This document shows positions 8,132 to 16,190 of a stretch of 64,000 bases of DNA, piece after piece. The position numbers were made by a program, and so were the translations under genes. The stretch is from Niastella yeongjuensis. GTDB lineage: Bacteria; Bacteroidota; Bacteroidia; Chitinophagales; Chitinophagaceae. A model generated the notes under the pieces. It did no database searches and had not been told where the DNA came from. It saw nothing but the letters and a program-made list of their open reading frames with translations. The stretch lies in assembly GCF_900110245.1 (NCBI RefSeq), contig NZ_FOCZ01000006.1, positions 435,004 through 499,003 on the forward strand, read 5' to 3'. Position 1 is the stretch's first letter, and each line of letters starts with the position of its first letter.

Positions 8132-9751
8132 ATGGAAACAACCGTTTTTAAGGTGAACAACATGTCATCCAGATTCATGCTTGTTCTTGCCGCCTTTTTA
8201 TTATTGGTAACAACCGCCTGTAAAAAGGAATCAGGCGATAAATCAGTACGGGGTATCACCCTTACCAAAACTTCGCTGACCCTTAAACCCAGCGCCACAG
8301 AGACCCTCGCTTACACCATCTTCCCGGAAGATGCGAGTAACAAAAATGTAAGTTGGGTATCCTCTGACAGTACTATTGCCAAGGTTGATGGAAATGGCGT
8401 TGTAACGGCCGTTAAGCCCGGAAGCGCTACCATTACCGTTACTACGGAAAACGGGAATGAAAAAGCTACCTGTGCAGTGACCGTTGTTCAGAACGATGCC
8501 AAAAGCGTGTCTGGTGCAGTAGAAGGTGTCTGGTCAAAATATTCCGTAGTGAATGTAACCGGGCAGATCAGCATTCCGGCCGGGAAAACCCTCACCATTG
8601 AAGAAGGGGTGGAAGTGATTGTAAACACTGCCGGACAGGACCCCAACAATACCAAGATCGAAATGATCGTAAATGGCAATCTGTATGTTCAGGGCACGCC
8701 CACTTCTCCGGTGCTTATTTCGGTATCAGCTGCAGAAAGAACAGCGGCTAATACCTTTAAACGCTTATGGGGCGGCATCATTGGCTCAGGTACCTGCAGT
8801 GAGATCATATTAGACAATGCCATCGTAGAGTACACCGGTGCAGTAACTACTGCTACCTCGCCATCTGTTGTTGCCGGTTTATTTAAAGCAGGCGGTGGTG
8901 AAGGTATGGTGGCCTTCAATACTAACAACCCGCAGGGAAAATATGTAGTAAAGAACAGTGTATTCCGCAATACCGGTGAAGATGCGATCTATGTGCAGGG
9001 CGGAAGTTGTATTTTCATCAATAACACTTTTTATGCCGTCGGCGAAGCAGGTGGAGAAGCCATCAACGTGAAAGCAGGCTGCAAAGTAGACGCAGCTTAC
9101 AACCTGATGTATAGCCCCAATACCAATGGTTTCAAATTGTCCAATTCAGGTGCAGATGGTGGTGCGCGCTTCCAGGCTCAGATCAATGCTTACAACAATA
9201 CCATCATCAATGCCGGTTGGAGAAGGGATCCCAATAAACCCAAGGGTGGCTCTATCTGGGGTGAAGCTGGTTGTTTGATCAACGTTTACAATAACCTGAT
9301 CGTAAATAGTATGTTCCGTGCCAAAGCGCCCGGTTGGGGTGTCAACGGTACTACTGGCCCGGACCTGAACAGTAAGATGAACAATAACTTTTATGCGTCT
9401 GGTCCCCAGCAAAGCACCGTTCCGCAGCATATCACAAATGGAACCATCACTGCCTACGACGGTTTTAAAGCAGGGGTGAGCGACGCTGTATATTCTGCTA
9501 ACGATATTGCAGGCACAGCCGTAAACGATAAGAACCCCAATTTTGAGAACTATCCGTTTGCTACAGACCCTTTATTAAACTTTACCTATAATACCAGTTG
9601 GGATTTTCACCTGAAAGCGGGATCTCCGGCACTAACGGGCGGCAAAACTGATTTTACGCCCTACTTCAGCACTACCGGTATTTCAGTGAATGGTAAAACT
9701 TATAAATCACCTGTACCTGCCGCGTATATCGGAGCATTTGGTACAAAATAA
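8132..9751 (+). CDS. Big2 plus right-handed beta-helix lipoprotein in the phytate operon
   Basis: A 539-residue lipoprotein starting 10 bp after the receptor stop. A second ATG at 8162 gives a more typical signal (MSSRFMLVLAAFLLLVTTACKK), with the lipobox cysteine in VTTAC. The first ATG adds ten residues. After the lipobox comes a bacterial Ig-like Big2 domain (about 40-125, VRGITLTKTSLTLKPSATETL through ATCAVTVV). A parallel beta-helix of pectin-lyase fold follows (about 140-430) with recurrent N-N-T/F ladder motifs. No lyase catalytic signature is obvious. It may be surface-exposed and bind a polymer or a phytate-bearing matrix, presenting substrate to the phytase and receptor. The function is inferred only from operon position. 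Confidence 0.8.
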   Translation: METTVFKVNNMSSRFMLVLAAFLLLVTTACKKESGDKSVRGITLTKTSLTLKPSATETLAYTIFPEDASNKNVSWVSSDSTIAKVDGNGVVTAVKPGSATITVTTENGNEKATCAVTVVQNDAKSVSGAVEGVWSKYSVVNVTGQISIPAGKTLTIEEGVEVIVNTAGQDPNNTKIEMIVNGNLYVQGTPTSPVLISVSAAERTAANTFKRLWGGIIGSGTCSEIILDNAIVEYTGAVTTATSPSVVAGLFKAGGGEGMVAFNTNNPQGKYVVKNSVFRNTGEDAIYVQGGSCIFINNTFYAVGEAGGEAINVKAGCKVDAAYNLMYSPNTNGFKLSNSGADGGARFQAQINAYNNTIINAGWRRDPNKPKGGSIWGEAGCLINVYNNLIVNSMFRAKAPGWGVNGTTGPDLNSKMNNNFYASGPQQSTVPQHITNGTITAYDGFKAGVSDAVYSANDIAGTAVNDKNPNFENYPFATDPLLNFTYNTSWDFHLKAGSPALTGGKTDFTPYFSTTGISVNGKTYKSPVPAAYIGAFGTK

Positions 9752-9757
9752 TATTGG

Positions 9758-10837
9758 ATGAAAAGAGACAAATGGGTTGCAGGTGTTTTAATACTTACAG
9801 TGTTCTCATGTCATACACAGCAAACGGCATCAACATTAGCTGCCAAGCCGGATCAAAGGGAAGTAAAACCGCTGTTCATTACAGAGAAGGTGGCGTATGA
9901 TTCGGATGATCCGGCTGTATGGGTCAACCGGCAAGCCCCATCCCAAAGCCTGATCATTGGCACCGACAAAGACATCAACGGAGCGGTATATGTATTTGAC
10001 CTCACCGGAAAGATCATAAAGGAGAAAACCGTAAAAGGTCTGAAGCGCCCCAATAATGTTGATATCGAATATTCACTGCTGTTGAATGGCAAACCGGTTG
10101 ATATCGCCGTGGTTACGGAACGGTTTACCCATAAGCTGCGCGTATTTACGCTGCCAGACATGAAAGCGGTTGATAACGGCGGGCTCGACATGTTCGTTGG
10201 TGATGATCAGCCGGAATTCCGGGACCTGATGGGGATCGCTCTGTATCGCGACAAATCGGGAAAGGTATTCGCATTTGTAGGCAGAAAGACAGGCCCGCCA
10301 GAAGGTTACCTGGGGCAATATCTGCTGGAAGATGATGGAACAGGGCATGTTAAAGCAAGCCTGGTTCGGAAATTCGGCAGCTTCAGTGGTAAAAAAGAAA
10401 TTGAAGCCATTGCTGTAGATGATGCACTGGGGTATGTGTATTATTCGGATGAAGGCGTGGGGGTAAAACAGTACTATGCCGATGCTGATAAAGGAAACGA
10501 GCAACTGTCGATCTTTGGTACCAGTGGATTTTCAGCCGATCATGAAGGTATTTCCATTTACCCGCTAACAGATTCAACCGGTTATATCCTGGTATCGGAT
10601 CAGGGCGCCAACCGATTCCGGATATTTAGCCGGGAAGGAAAATCAACTCCTTATGATCATCCCTTGCTGAAAACGGTTAACGTTCGTGCAAGACAAAGTG
10701 ATGGATCGGAAGTGGTTGCCCTGCCATTGGGTACCAATTTCCCTAAAGGGTTATTTGTGGCGATGAGCACTGACAGAACGTTCCATTTGTATAAGTGGGA
10801 GGATATTGCGGGAACTGAGTTGTCAGCAATCCCATGA
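9758..10837 (+). CDS. Beta-propeller phytase (BPP), lipoprotein
   Basis: A 359-residue lipoprotein (MKRDKWVAGVLILTVFSCHTQ, lipobox cysteine in VFSC) with the six-bladed phytase propeller. Characteristic motifs are DSDDPAVWVN near residues 46-55, GTDKDINGAVYVFDL, KRPNNVDIEY, GREKTGPP-like FVGRKTGPPEG, and ADHEGISIYPLTDSTGYILVSDQGANRF near 250-285. The acidic clusters supply calcium and phosphate sites. The family hydrolyses phytate stepwise to lower inositol phosphates and phosphate, and is calcium-dependent. It is the third gene of an operon with a TonB receptor, starting 6 bp after the previous stop. Phytase next to a TonB receptor is a known arrangement in Gram-negative bacteria and supports phytate or inositol-phosphate scavenging. 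Confidence 0.93.
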   Translation: MKRDKWVAGVLILTVFSCHTQQTASTLAAKPDQREVKPLFITEKVAYDSDDPAVWVNRQAPSQSLIIGTDKDINGAVYVFDLTGKIIKEKTVKGLKRPNNVDIEYSLLLNGKPVDIAVVTERFTHKLRVFTLPDMKAVDNGGLDMFVGDDQPEFRDLMGIALYRDKSGKVFAFVGRKTGPPEGYLGQYLLEDDGTGHVKASLVRKFGSFSGKKEIEAIAVDDALGYVYYSDEGVGVKQYYADADKGNEQLSIFGTSGFSADHEGISIYPLTDSTGYILVSDQGANRFRIFSREGKSTPYDHPLLKTVNVRARQSDGSEVVALPLGTNFPKGLFVAMSTDRTFHLYKWEDIAGTELSAIP

Positions 10838-10860
10838 TCAGAAGCCTTTCGTATTGAAAA

Positions 10861-10897
10861 AAGGAACACAAGGCCAGTGCTTTGTGTTCCTTTTTTT
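10861..10897. terminator. Bidirectional terminator between convergent phytase and dehydratase genes
   Basis: AAGGAACACAA pairs with TTGTGTTCCTT around a ~10-base loop. A run of seven T follows on the plus strand, and A-rich sequence on the left gives a T-tract for the minus strand. It sits in the 71-bp gap between genes that converge here. Confidence 0.9.
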
Positions 10898-10908
10898 ATT
10901 TCTCTACT

Positions 10909-12180
10909 TCATTCAAAAAACGGCATCCCCGGTAATGCATACTTCTTCATGCCTGCTTCATTGATCTCTACGCCAATACCCGGTTTCTCCGACACCGTTA
11001 TAAAACTGTTGTTCACCCACTCCCCATCATAAGTGACAATTTCCTTAAACATGGGCTGGGTATGAAAATAAGACTGCCATTCCAGGATCATAAAATTGGG
11101 CACGGATGCGCATACATGCGCTGAAGCCATAGCACCCAGGAACGATGCCACCATATGCGGCGCAAAGGGTACATAATATAAATTGGCCAGGTTGGCAATG
11201 CGCTGCCCCTCGCCCAACCCACCGCATTTCTGCAGATCGGGCATAACAATATCAACCGCACCAATCTCCAGCATTCTTCTGAAGCCGTAAGCCAGGTACT
11301 GGTTCTCACCCACACAAATGGGCGTACTGGTTGAATCGGAGATCAGTTTATAAGCTTCCACATTTTCAGCAGGCACCGGTTCTTCAAGCCACATCAGGTT
11401 CAGGGACTCCAGTCTTTTTGCAATGGCATGGCCGGTCACCGCATCGTACCGCCCATGCATATCGGCACAGATATCGATTGTTGGCCCTACTGCTTCCCTG
11501 GCTGCGGACAATTGATCGTACATGCGTTGCAGTTCGGCCGGACTGGCCGTCCAGTTATACCGGTCGTATTTATTAGGATCGTTCGCCTGATCAAGATCGA
11601 ACTTGATGGCATTAAACCCCATTGATTTTGCCTTTTTTGCCGCCTCGGCAAAATCTGCCGGTGTTGGCAGGTTCTGCTGATACAAAGCTGTATCGCAATA
11701 CACACGCACCTTATCGCGAAACTTACCTCCCAGCAACTGATACACCGGTAACTGCAATGCTTTCCCCGCCAGGTCCCACAAGGCAGTTTCTATGGCCGAT
11801 AAAACCGCCACATACATGCCAGCCTGTGCACCCTGAAAAAAACCTGACTTGCGAATATCTTCAAACAGGCGGTGCACATTCAACGGACTCTTCCCTTTTA
11901 TCCGTTCCCCGAAATTTTTTACCAGGTGATATGTGCCGGGAATGGCATCCACACCTTCCCCACAGCCCCAGAGATCCTGGTTGGTATATATTTTTACAAA
12001 CAGGCTTCCCCTGATAAATCCGCACTTTATATCGGTGATCTTCAGATTCGCGGGCGGCGACGCTTTTGGCGTTTTGTCCACGGCCTGTTCGTATCCACGG
12101 CCAAAGGTGGCTAATGGCGACATAGCGGCCGCTATGGCAGCCTTTGTTATAAACGATCGTCTTGAATTATTTGTGGTCAT
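10909..12180 (-). CDS. Tat-exported enolase-superfamily sugar-acid dehydratase A (GalD-like)
   Basis: A 423-residue mandelate-racemase/enolase superfamily protein. A Tat signal (NSRRSFITKAAIAAAM, residues 5-20) implies export of the folded, metal-loaded enzyme. A capping domain (about 45-160) precedes a beta/alpha barrel. Likely metal ligands are Asp240, Glu266 or Glu267, and Glu292 (GENQY). Asp240-x-His242-Gly-Arg matches the D-x-H-G-R motif of D-galactonate dehydratase, and His342 (APHMV) matches its second histidine. The expected reaction is dehydration of an aldonic or related sugar acid to a 2-keto-3-deoxy acid, here in the periplasm. It is the last gene of the AraC-led operon, next to an RraA-family lyase. 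The exact substrate cannot be read from sequence. Confidence 0.87.
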   Translation of the reverse strand: MTTNNSRRSFITKAAIAAAMSPLATFGRGYEQAVDKTPKASPPANLKITDIKCGFIRGSLFVKIYTNQDLWGCGEGVDAIPGTYHLVKNFGERIKGKSPLNVHRLFEDIRKSGFFQGAQAGMYVAVLSAIETALWDLAGKALQLPVYQLLGGKFRDKVRVYCDTALYQQNLPTPADFAEAAKKAKSMGFNAIKFDLDQANDPNKYDRYNWTASPAELQRMYDQLSAAREAVGPTIDICADMHGRYDAVTGHAIAKRLESLNLMWLEEPVPAENVEAYKLISDSTSTPICVGENQYLAYGFRRMLEIGAVDIVMPDLQKCGGLGEGQRIANLANLYYVPFAPHMVASFLGAMASAHVCASVPNFMILEWQSYFHTQPMFKEIVTYDGEWVNNSFITVSEKPGIGVEINEAGMKKYALPGMPFFE

Positions 12181-12235
12181 TTTCTTTATTTTATGAAATC
12201 GTACAAGTGAATGGCGAACGATAAGTCGAGAATCA

Positions 12236-12372
12236 GTTACCGGTTGCCAGGTCCCGGTTGCCGGGGTTCATATTGCAGAAGTCTGATTGTTTTTTGTATT
12301 TCCCGGTAACCGGAAACTGGTAACCTGAAACTTGTATCTTGTAACCTGAAACCTGTATCCTGAAACCTGCAA
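12236..12372. repeat. Heptad-repeat array with inverted arm (GGTTGCC / CCTGAAA words)
   Basis: Ten consecutive heptads fill 12303-12372 in strict register (CCGGTAA, CCGGAAA, CTGGTAA, CCTGAAA, CTTGTAT, CTTGTAA, CCTGAAA, CCTGTAT, CCTGAAA, CCTGCAA). The opposing arm at 12236-12263 holds GTTACCG, GTTGCCA, GGTCCCG and GTTGCCG, the reverse complement type. The array occupies most of the 200-bp gap between RraA-family gene A and dehydratase A. It ends 8 bp from the stop of the RraA-family gene. Confidence 0.9.
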
Positions 12373-12380
12373 CGGTATCT

Positions 12381-13319
12381 TTACCACGTCCTTCCTTTTA
12401 AGAACTCCTGGATCTGACTTTTAGAAACCGGCAACTCATTGATATGCTCATTGAGCCATTTGGAGAAATCCTTTTCTATTTCGTCGCTCCAGCGGGTATC
12501 GATCTGTCCCGGGGTATATTTTCCTTCGCGCAATCGCTGATGCCCGAACAGATCACGCAATCGAACGATCTCTGAAGTCTTTACTACTTTTTCAGCGAGG
12601 TGTGGAGGAATAAAGACCACGCCGCCATCACGGCCCAGCACCACATCACCCGGCATTACGGTTGCCTTACCTATACGGGTAGGTGTATTGATGCCAACCA
12701 ATGTAGTATTCAATTCTCCATCCGGATTATTCAGGTGATGGGAAGGATGATAACTGCGAAAAAACGAAGTGAAGGAACCGATCTCTTTTAATCCTTTTAT
12801 GTCGCGAATGGCGCCATCATAAACAATTCCATTCCCAGTTTTGGCAAATATCGAATTGCCCAGGTTATCGCCTATGGTAGGACCATCTTCATAAGCATCG
12901 AACTGATCAACCACATACACATCCCGCTTTACCAGCAGATCGATAGGCCAGGAGTTTTGCGATTTCACCCGTTTATCACGCACCCCGAATTTGTCTATTA
13001 CGCGATGGATATCGGGACGACCCGGCATAAAGATAGCGGTGACGGCACGGCCTACCAGCACACTGTCGGGGTTGATCGTTTTCCATTCACCATCATATTG
13101 ATGTTTGTAATTCTCATTCCGTAACACCGCCCAGGCTTCCTCCAACGTTACCAGCTTCATGCGATCGAGAATGCTGTCGGGCACCTTCGGCCTTCCATCG
13201 ACAAACCTTTCCCCTTTCCATTCGGGTGTTAGTGCAATCAATTGATCCTGGGAGATCTGTTGAGAGAAACAGGTGGTGTACAGGAGAATTAGTAATATTA
13301 TTAAGCTATTCTTTTTCAT
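12381..13319 (-). CDS. Exported RraA-family lyase A (HMG/CHA aldolase-like)
   Basis: A 312-residue protein with a Sec signal peptide (MKKNSLIILLILLYTTCFSQ, cleaved before QIS) and an RraA/HMG-aldolase fold. The pyruvate-aldolase signature is present: GDNLGNSIFAKTGNGIVYDGAIRD, broadly G-D-N-L followed by DGxxRD, near 150-174. In the characterised HMG/CHA aldolases the Arg-Asp pair binds pyruvate and Mg2+. The family also includes RNase E inhibitors, but those are small, cytosolic and lack these extensions. A conserved C-terminal segment (GKYTPGQIDTRW to FLKGRTW) is shared with copy B at 16189-17112. The inferred role is cleavage of a keto-deoxy sugar acid made by the adjacent dehydratase, outside the cytoplasm. 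Confidence 0.85.
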   Translation of the reverse strand: MKKNSLIILLILLYTTCFSQQISQDQLIALTPEWKGERFVDGRPKVPDSILDRMKLVTLEEAWAVLRNENYKHQYDGEWKTINPDSVLVGRAVTAIFMPGRPDIHRVIDKFGVRDKRVKSQNSWPIDLLVKRDVYVVDQFDAYEDGPTIGDNLGNSIFAKTGNGIVYDGAIRDIKGLKEIGSFTSFFRSYHPSHHLNNPDGELNTTLVGINTPTRIGKATVMPGDVVLGRDGGVVFIPPHLAEKVVKTSEIVRLRDLFGHQRLREGKYTPGQIDTRWSDEIEKDFSKWLNEHINELPVSKSQIQEFLKGRTW

Positions 13320-13352
13320 ATGTGAATTTTAATACTGCTAAAAGCAAATACA

Positions 13353-13501
13353 GGTTTAATGTTGAAAGTTTAAAGTTGAAAGAAATACACTTCTGCGCAG
13401 CCCTCCTATGCCAAGGCTTCGGCGGGCGAAGAAAACAAAGAACAAAGAACTAAGACCTTGAAACCCGGAACTTTAAACTTTAAACTTTGAACTTTCAACT
13501 T
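13353..13501. repeat. Paired heptad arrays around a CCAAGG/GGCGGGCGA core
   Basis: The left arm at 13353-13380 reads GGTTTAA, TGTTGAA, AGTTTAA, AGTTGAA. The right arm at 13466-13501 reads CGGAACT, TTAAACT, TTAAACT, TTGAACT, TTCAACT, the reverse-complement type. Three AACAAAG-type heptads lie at 13434-13454, and the core CCAAGGCTTCGGCGGGCGA at 13411-13429. The same core recurs inverted at 32924-32942. The stop codon of the BASS transporter (13495-13497) lies inside the right arm. Confidence 0.9.
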
Positions 13502-14571
13502 GATTTAGGCGGATGGTTATGCCACCAACTGGCCAATGAAGAGCCTGAGATATTCATTACCGGTCCAAAAATAGCAGGGGCCAGACCGGCAGTAGCCAGC
13601 TTACCCATTGCCAATGCAAGACCCGAAGCAAGTCCGGCGTTCTGCATACCTACTTCCAGGGCAATGGTGCGGCAATCGCGTTCATGAAACTGCAACAGGC
13701 GGGCCGACCAGTACCCCAGAACATATCCCAGCACGTTATGAAGGATAGTGGCTATCAGTAATAAAATACCAACCTGTAACAGGTTATCCCGGCCGGCAGC
13801 AGTAATTACAACCAGGATCAGGGCAATACCTGCCATCGATACCAGCGGCATGGCTTTGTCGAGCCATTTGAATTTGCCCCGAACGAGGTAATGAAAGGCG
13901 AGCCCCGCAGCAACCGGAATGATCACGATCTTGGTAATATCCCAGGCCATGCTCCAGAAATCGATAACCACAAAACTGCCGCCCAGCAAGCGCATCAACA
14001 AGGGCGTTAAAAAGGGGGCGAGCATGGTAGAGATGGTGGTAACTGATACCGATAACGCGAGGTTACCTTTTGCGAGGTAACACATAACATTGGAGGCTAA
14101 TCCGCTGGGGCAACAACCCACCAGTATAATACCGGCGGCAATTTCATTGGGAAAATTGAACAGGCTGGCGAGTGTAAACCCCACCAACGGCATAATCATA
14201 TAATGACAAACCACCCCCACAATGATGCCTTTAGGCATACGAACCACATTGGCAAAATCTTTCAAACTCAATTCCGTTCCCATACCAAACATGATGAGTT
14301 GTAATAGCGGAATGATCAGGGTCGACAGTTTAAAGTCGCCGATGGTTTTAAAATACTGCGGATAATACATGGCCAAACTCACCACCGCCATAATCACCAG
14401 GGTGAAAGAAAGCCCTTTTAATAATGGATGATACCGGAATGCCATGGCCAGAAAGATAAAGAACCACAGCAACAACCAGCCGCACCAGCGCCCCTGATGC
14501 AGCAGCGTCATGATGAGATACACGATCAAAAAAACAGCAGACAATCCATATAAAATAGCAGGTCGTTTCAT
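13495..14571 (-). CDS. BASS-family (bile acid:sodium symporter) transporter
   Basis: A 358-residue inner-membrane protein with about ten hydrophobic helices and family landmarks. These include MFGMGTELSLKDFANVV (near 95-110), a glycine-rich GIILVGCCPSGLASNVMCYLAKGNLALSVSVT segment (about 147-178), and EVGMQNAGLASGLALAMGKL (about 308-327), the two crossover regions that bind sodium and substrate. BASS proteins carry organic anions with Na+; members include plant BASS2, a pyruvate carrier. It sits between two RraA-lyase/dehydratase pairs, so uptake of a keto acid or sugar acid from the periplasm is a sensible inference. The last codons and the stop lie inside a heptad array. Confidence 0.88.
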   Translation of the reverse strand: MKRPAILYGLSAVFLIVYLIMTLLHQGRWCGWLLLWFFIFLAMAFRYHPLLKGLSFTLVIMAVVSLAMYYPQYFKTIGDFKLSTLIIPLLQLIMFGMGTELSLKDFANVVRMPKGIIVGVVCHYMIMPLVGFTLASLFNFPNEIAAGIILVGCCPSGLASNVMCYLAKGNLALSVSVTTISTMLAPFLTPLLMRLLGGSFVVIDFWSMAWDITKIVIIPVAAGLAFHYLVRGKFKWLDKAMPLVSMAGIALILVVITAAGRDNLLQVGILLLIATILHNVLGYVLGYWSARLLQFHERDCRTIALEVGMQNAGLASGLALAMGKLATAGLAPAIFGPVMNISGSSLASWWHNHPPKSS

Positions 14572-14600
14572 GTAGCGGTTTTATGGGTTTGCGAATGGCA

Positions 14601-16076
14601 TCAGCTCCACAGCCTGTCGTGCGAACGCACATCATTCCAGTCAGGAGTTGGCGCGAAATAGGTTTTATTAGTGGGGATCAGGTGTTTTTTGATCTCTTCT
14701 TCCACCAGCTCAATGCCCAAACCCGGTGTCATCAGCGGCACATTCGCATACCCTTTTTCGAATAGCTTGCGACCATCAGTAGTTTTTACCAGACCTGCCC
14801 ACCAGTCATTGTCAAGGGAGTGGTGTTCCAGCGCCAGGAAGTTTTGCGTGGCAGCAGCGCAATGCACATTGGCCATAAACGAAACCGGACTGCCGGCAAA
14901 ATGCATGGCCATGGCCACGCCTTTTTCCTCTGCATAATCACCAATCCGTTTTGTTTCCAGAATACCGCCGGCTGTAGCCAGATCGGGATGTACAATATCA
15001 ACCGCACCGGCATCTATCAATGGTTTGAACCCGTTTAGCAGGTAAATATCTTCACCGGTCAATACAGGTGTTTCCAATGCATCGGCCATTTTTCTGTATT
15101 GATCGGTAAACTCCCAGGGAACCATATCTTCCAGCCAGGCCAGGCGGAAGGGCTCTACTTTCTTACCCCAGCGAATGGCATTGTTCAGATCGAAGTGTCC
15201 GTAATGGTCACTCGAAATAGGGATCTCGTAACCGACTACCGAACGCACATCGCTTACGATCTGCGCCATACCGTCCAGTCCTTTTTCGGTGATCTGAATG
15301 GCGGTGAAGGGATGTTTGGTATTGGCGTAATCCATATAACCACCGTTCCACTGCGCCAGGTTGCTGCCCCAGTATTTGCTGTTCACCAATGCGCCTTCAT
15401 TATTTTTAACTTCCCCAATGGAAATATCCATCTTCAGCCAGGTCATTCCCTGTTCTTCCAGGCGGTGTTTGATCCTGGCTTTGAATTCATCGAAAGTGGG
15501 TGCTTCCGGCGTATCGGCATACATCCTTACTTTATCGCGATACCGGCCGCCTAACAATTGCCATACCGGAACATTGTAAGCTTTGCCGCACAGATCCCAC
15601 AGGGCCATCTCCACCGCACAAACACCACCACCCTGCCGGGCATGTCCACCAAACTGGCGGACCGTTTTGAACAACATCTCTACGTTACAGGGATTCTGGC
15701 CCAGGATGCGGCTTTTCAACATCAACGCATACCGTTCATCGGCGCCATCACGAACTTCACCCAACCCATAAATGCCCTGGTTGGTATCGATGCGAATGAT
15801 CGGCGTACGGCCCACGTTTTGGATAATACAATACCGCATATCGGTGATCTTTAATTCACTTGGATTGGAATAACGACTGACCTTTTGCGTGGTTTTCGCC
15901 AGGATCTCTTCAATGGGCCACAAAGCGCTGGCGCCGCCAAGCGCAATACCACCCAGTGTGGATCGTTTTAAAAACGAACGCCGGCTGTTGTGCGCCTCTC
16001 CATTATCTTTATTATCCGCTTCCGGTTGCGGGTCCTTTAAACCGAGTTTGGTTAGAAACTGCTGAGATGGTGTCAT
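14601..16076 (-). CDS. Tat-exported enolase-superfamily dehydratase B
   Basis: A 491-residue protein when started at the ATG at 16076. The open frame runs 27 codons further upstream, but that stretch is translated heptad repeat and is not credible. A Tat motif at residues 31-47 (SRRSFLKRSTLGGIALGG) follows a 30-residue hydrophilic lead. The enolase-superfamily capping domain (about 74-185) and barrel follow. Candidate residues are Lys215 (WLKMDIS), Asp290-His291 (SSDHYGHF), Glu316 (WLEDM), Glu342 (GEDIY) and His392 (AMHFAGSP). The D-H-Y-G-H motif differs from the D-x-H-G-R of copy A, so the two dehydratases probably act on different acids. The BASS gene starts 29 bp downstream, and an RraA-family gene precedes it. 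Confidence 0.86.
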   Translation of the reverse strand: MTPSQQFLTKLGLKDPQPEADNKDNGEAHNSRRSFLKRSTLGGIALGGASALWPIEEILAKTTQKVSRYSNPSELKITDMRYCIIQNVGRTPIIRIDTNQGIYGLGEVRDGADERYALMLKSRILGQNPCNVEMLFKTVRQFGGHARQGGGVCAVEMALWDLCGKAYNVPVWQLLGGRYRDKVRMYADTPEAPTFDEFKARIKHRLEEQGMTWLKMDISIGEVKNNEGALVNSKYWGSNLAQWNGGYMDYANTKHPFTAIQITEKGLDGMAQIVSDVRSVVGYEIPISSDHYGHFDLNNAIRWGKKVEPFRLAWLEDMVPWEFTDQYRKMADALETPVLTGEDIYLLNGFKPLIDAGAVDIVHPDLATAGGILETKRIGDYAEEKGVAMAMHFAGSPVSFMANVHCAAATQNFLALEHHSLDNDWWAGLVKTTDGRKLFEKGYANVPLMTPGLGIELVEEEIKKHLIPTNKTYFAPTPDWNDVRSHDRLWS

Positions 16077-16120
16077 AGTTTTATTTTTTAATTGTAGTAT
16101 TGTTTCCTCTATGAGGCCGA

Positions 16121-16190
16121 AATAGGAAGTAAGAGGTAGGAAATAGGAGATCTTCATACTTCTGTCTTCATACTTCTTACTTCCTTAATC
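16121..16190. repeat. Heptad inverted repeat centred on GATC
   Basis: Ten heptads in register: AATAGGA, AGTAAGA, GGTAGGA, AATAGGA, then GATCTTC, ATACTTC, TGTCTTC, ATACTTC, TTACTTC, CTTAATC. The purine-rich left half is complementary to the pyrimidine-rich right half, so the whole can fold as one hairpin. The stop codon of RraA-family gene B (16189-16191) overlaps the end of the array. Confidence 0.92.

Noticed and set aside
12381-13319. RNase E inhibitor function for the RraA-family proteins
   Set aside because: They carry signal peptides, are about twice the usual length, and have the Arg-Asp pyruvate-aldolase motif and sugar-acid neighbours.
15099-15554. 151-codon open frame opposite dehydratase B
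   Set aside because: It is a shadow of the real gene with no domain signal.
16077-16157. N-terminal extension of dehydratase B (27 codons, MKISYFLPLTSYF...)
   Set aside because: It is translated heptad repeat. The ATG at 16076 gives a clean start to the Tat leader.
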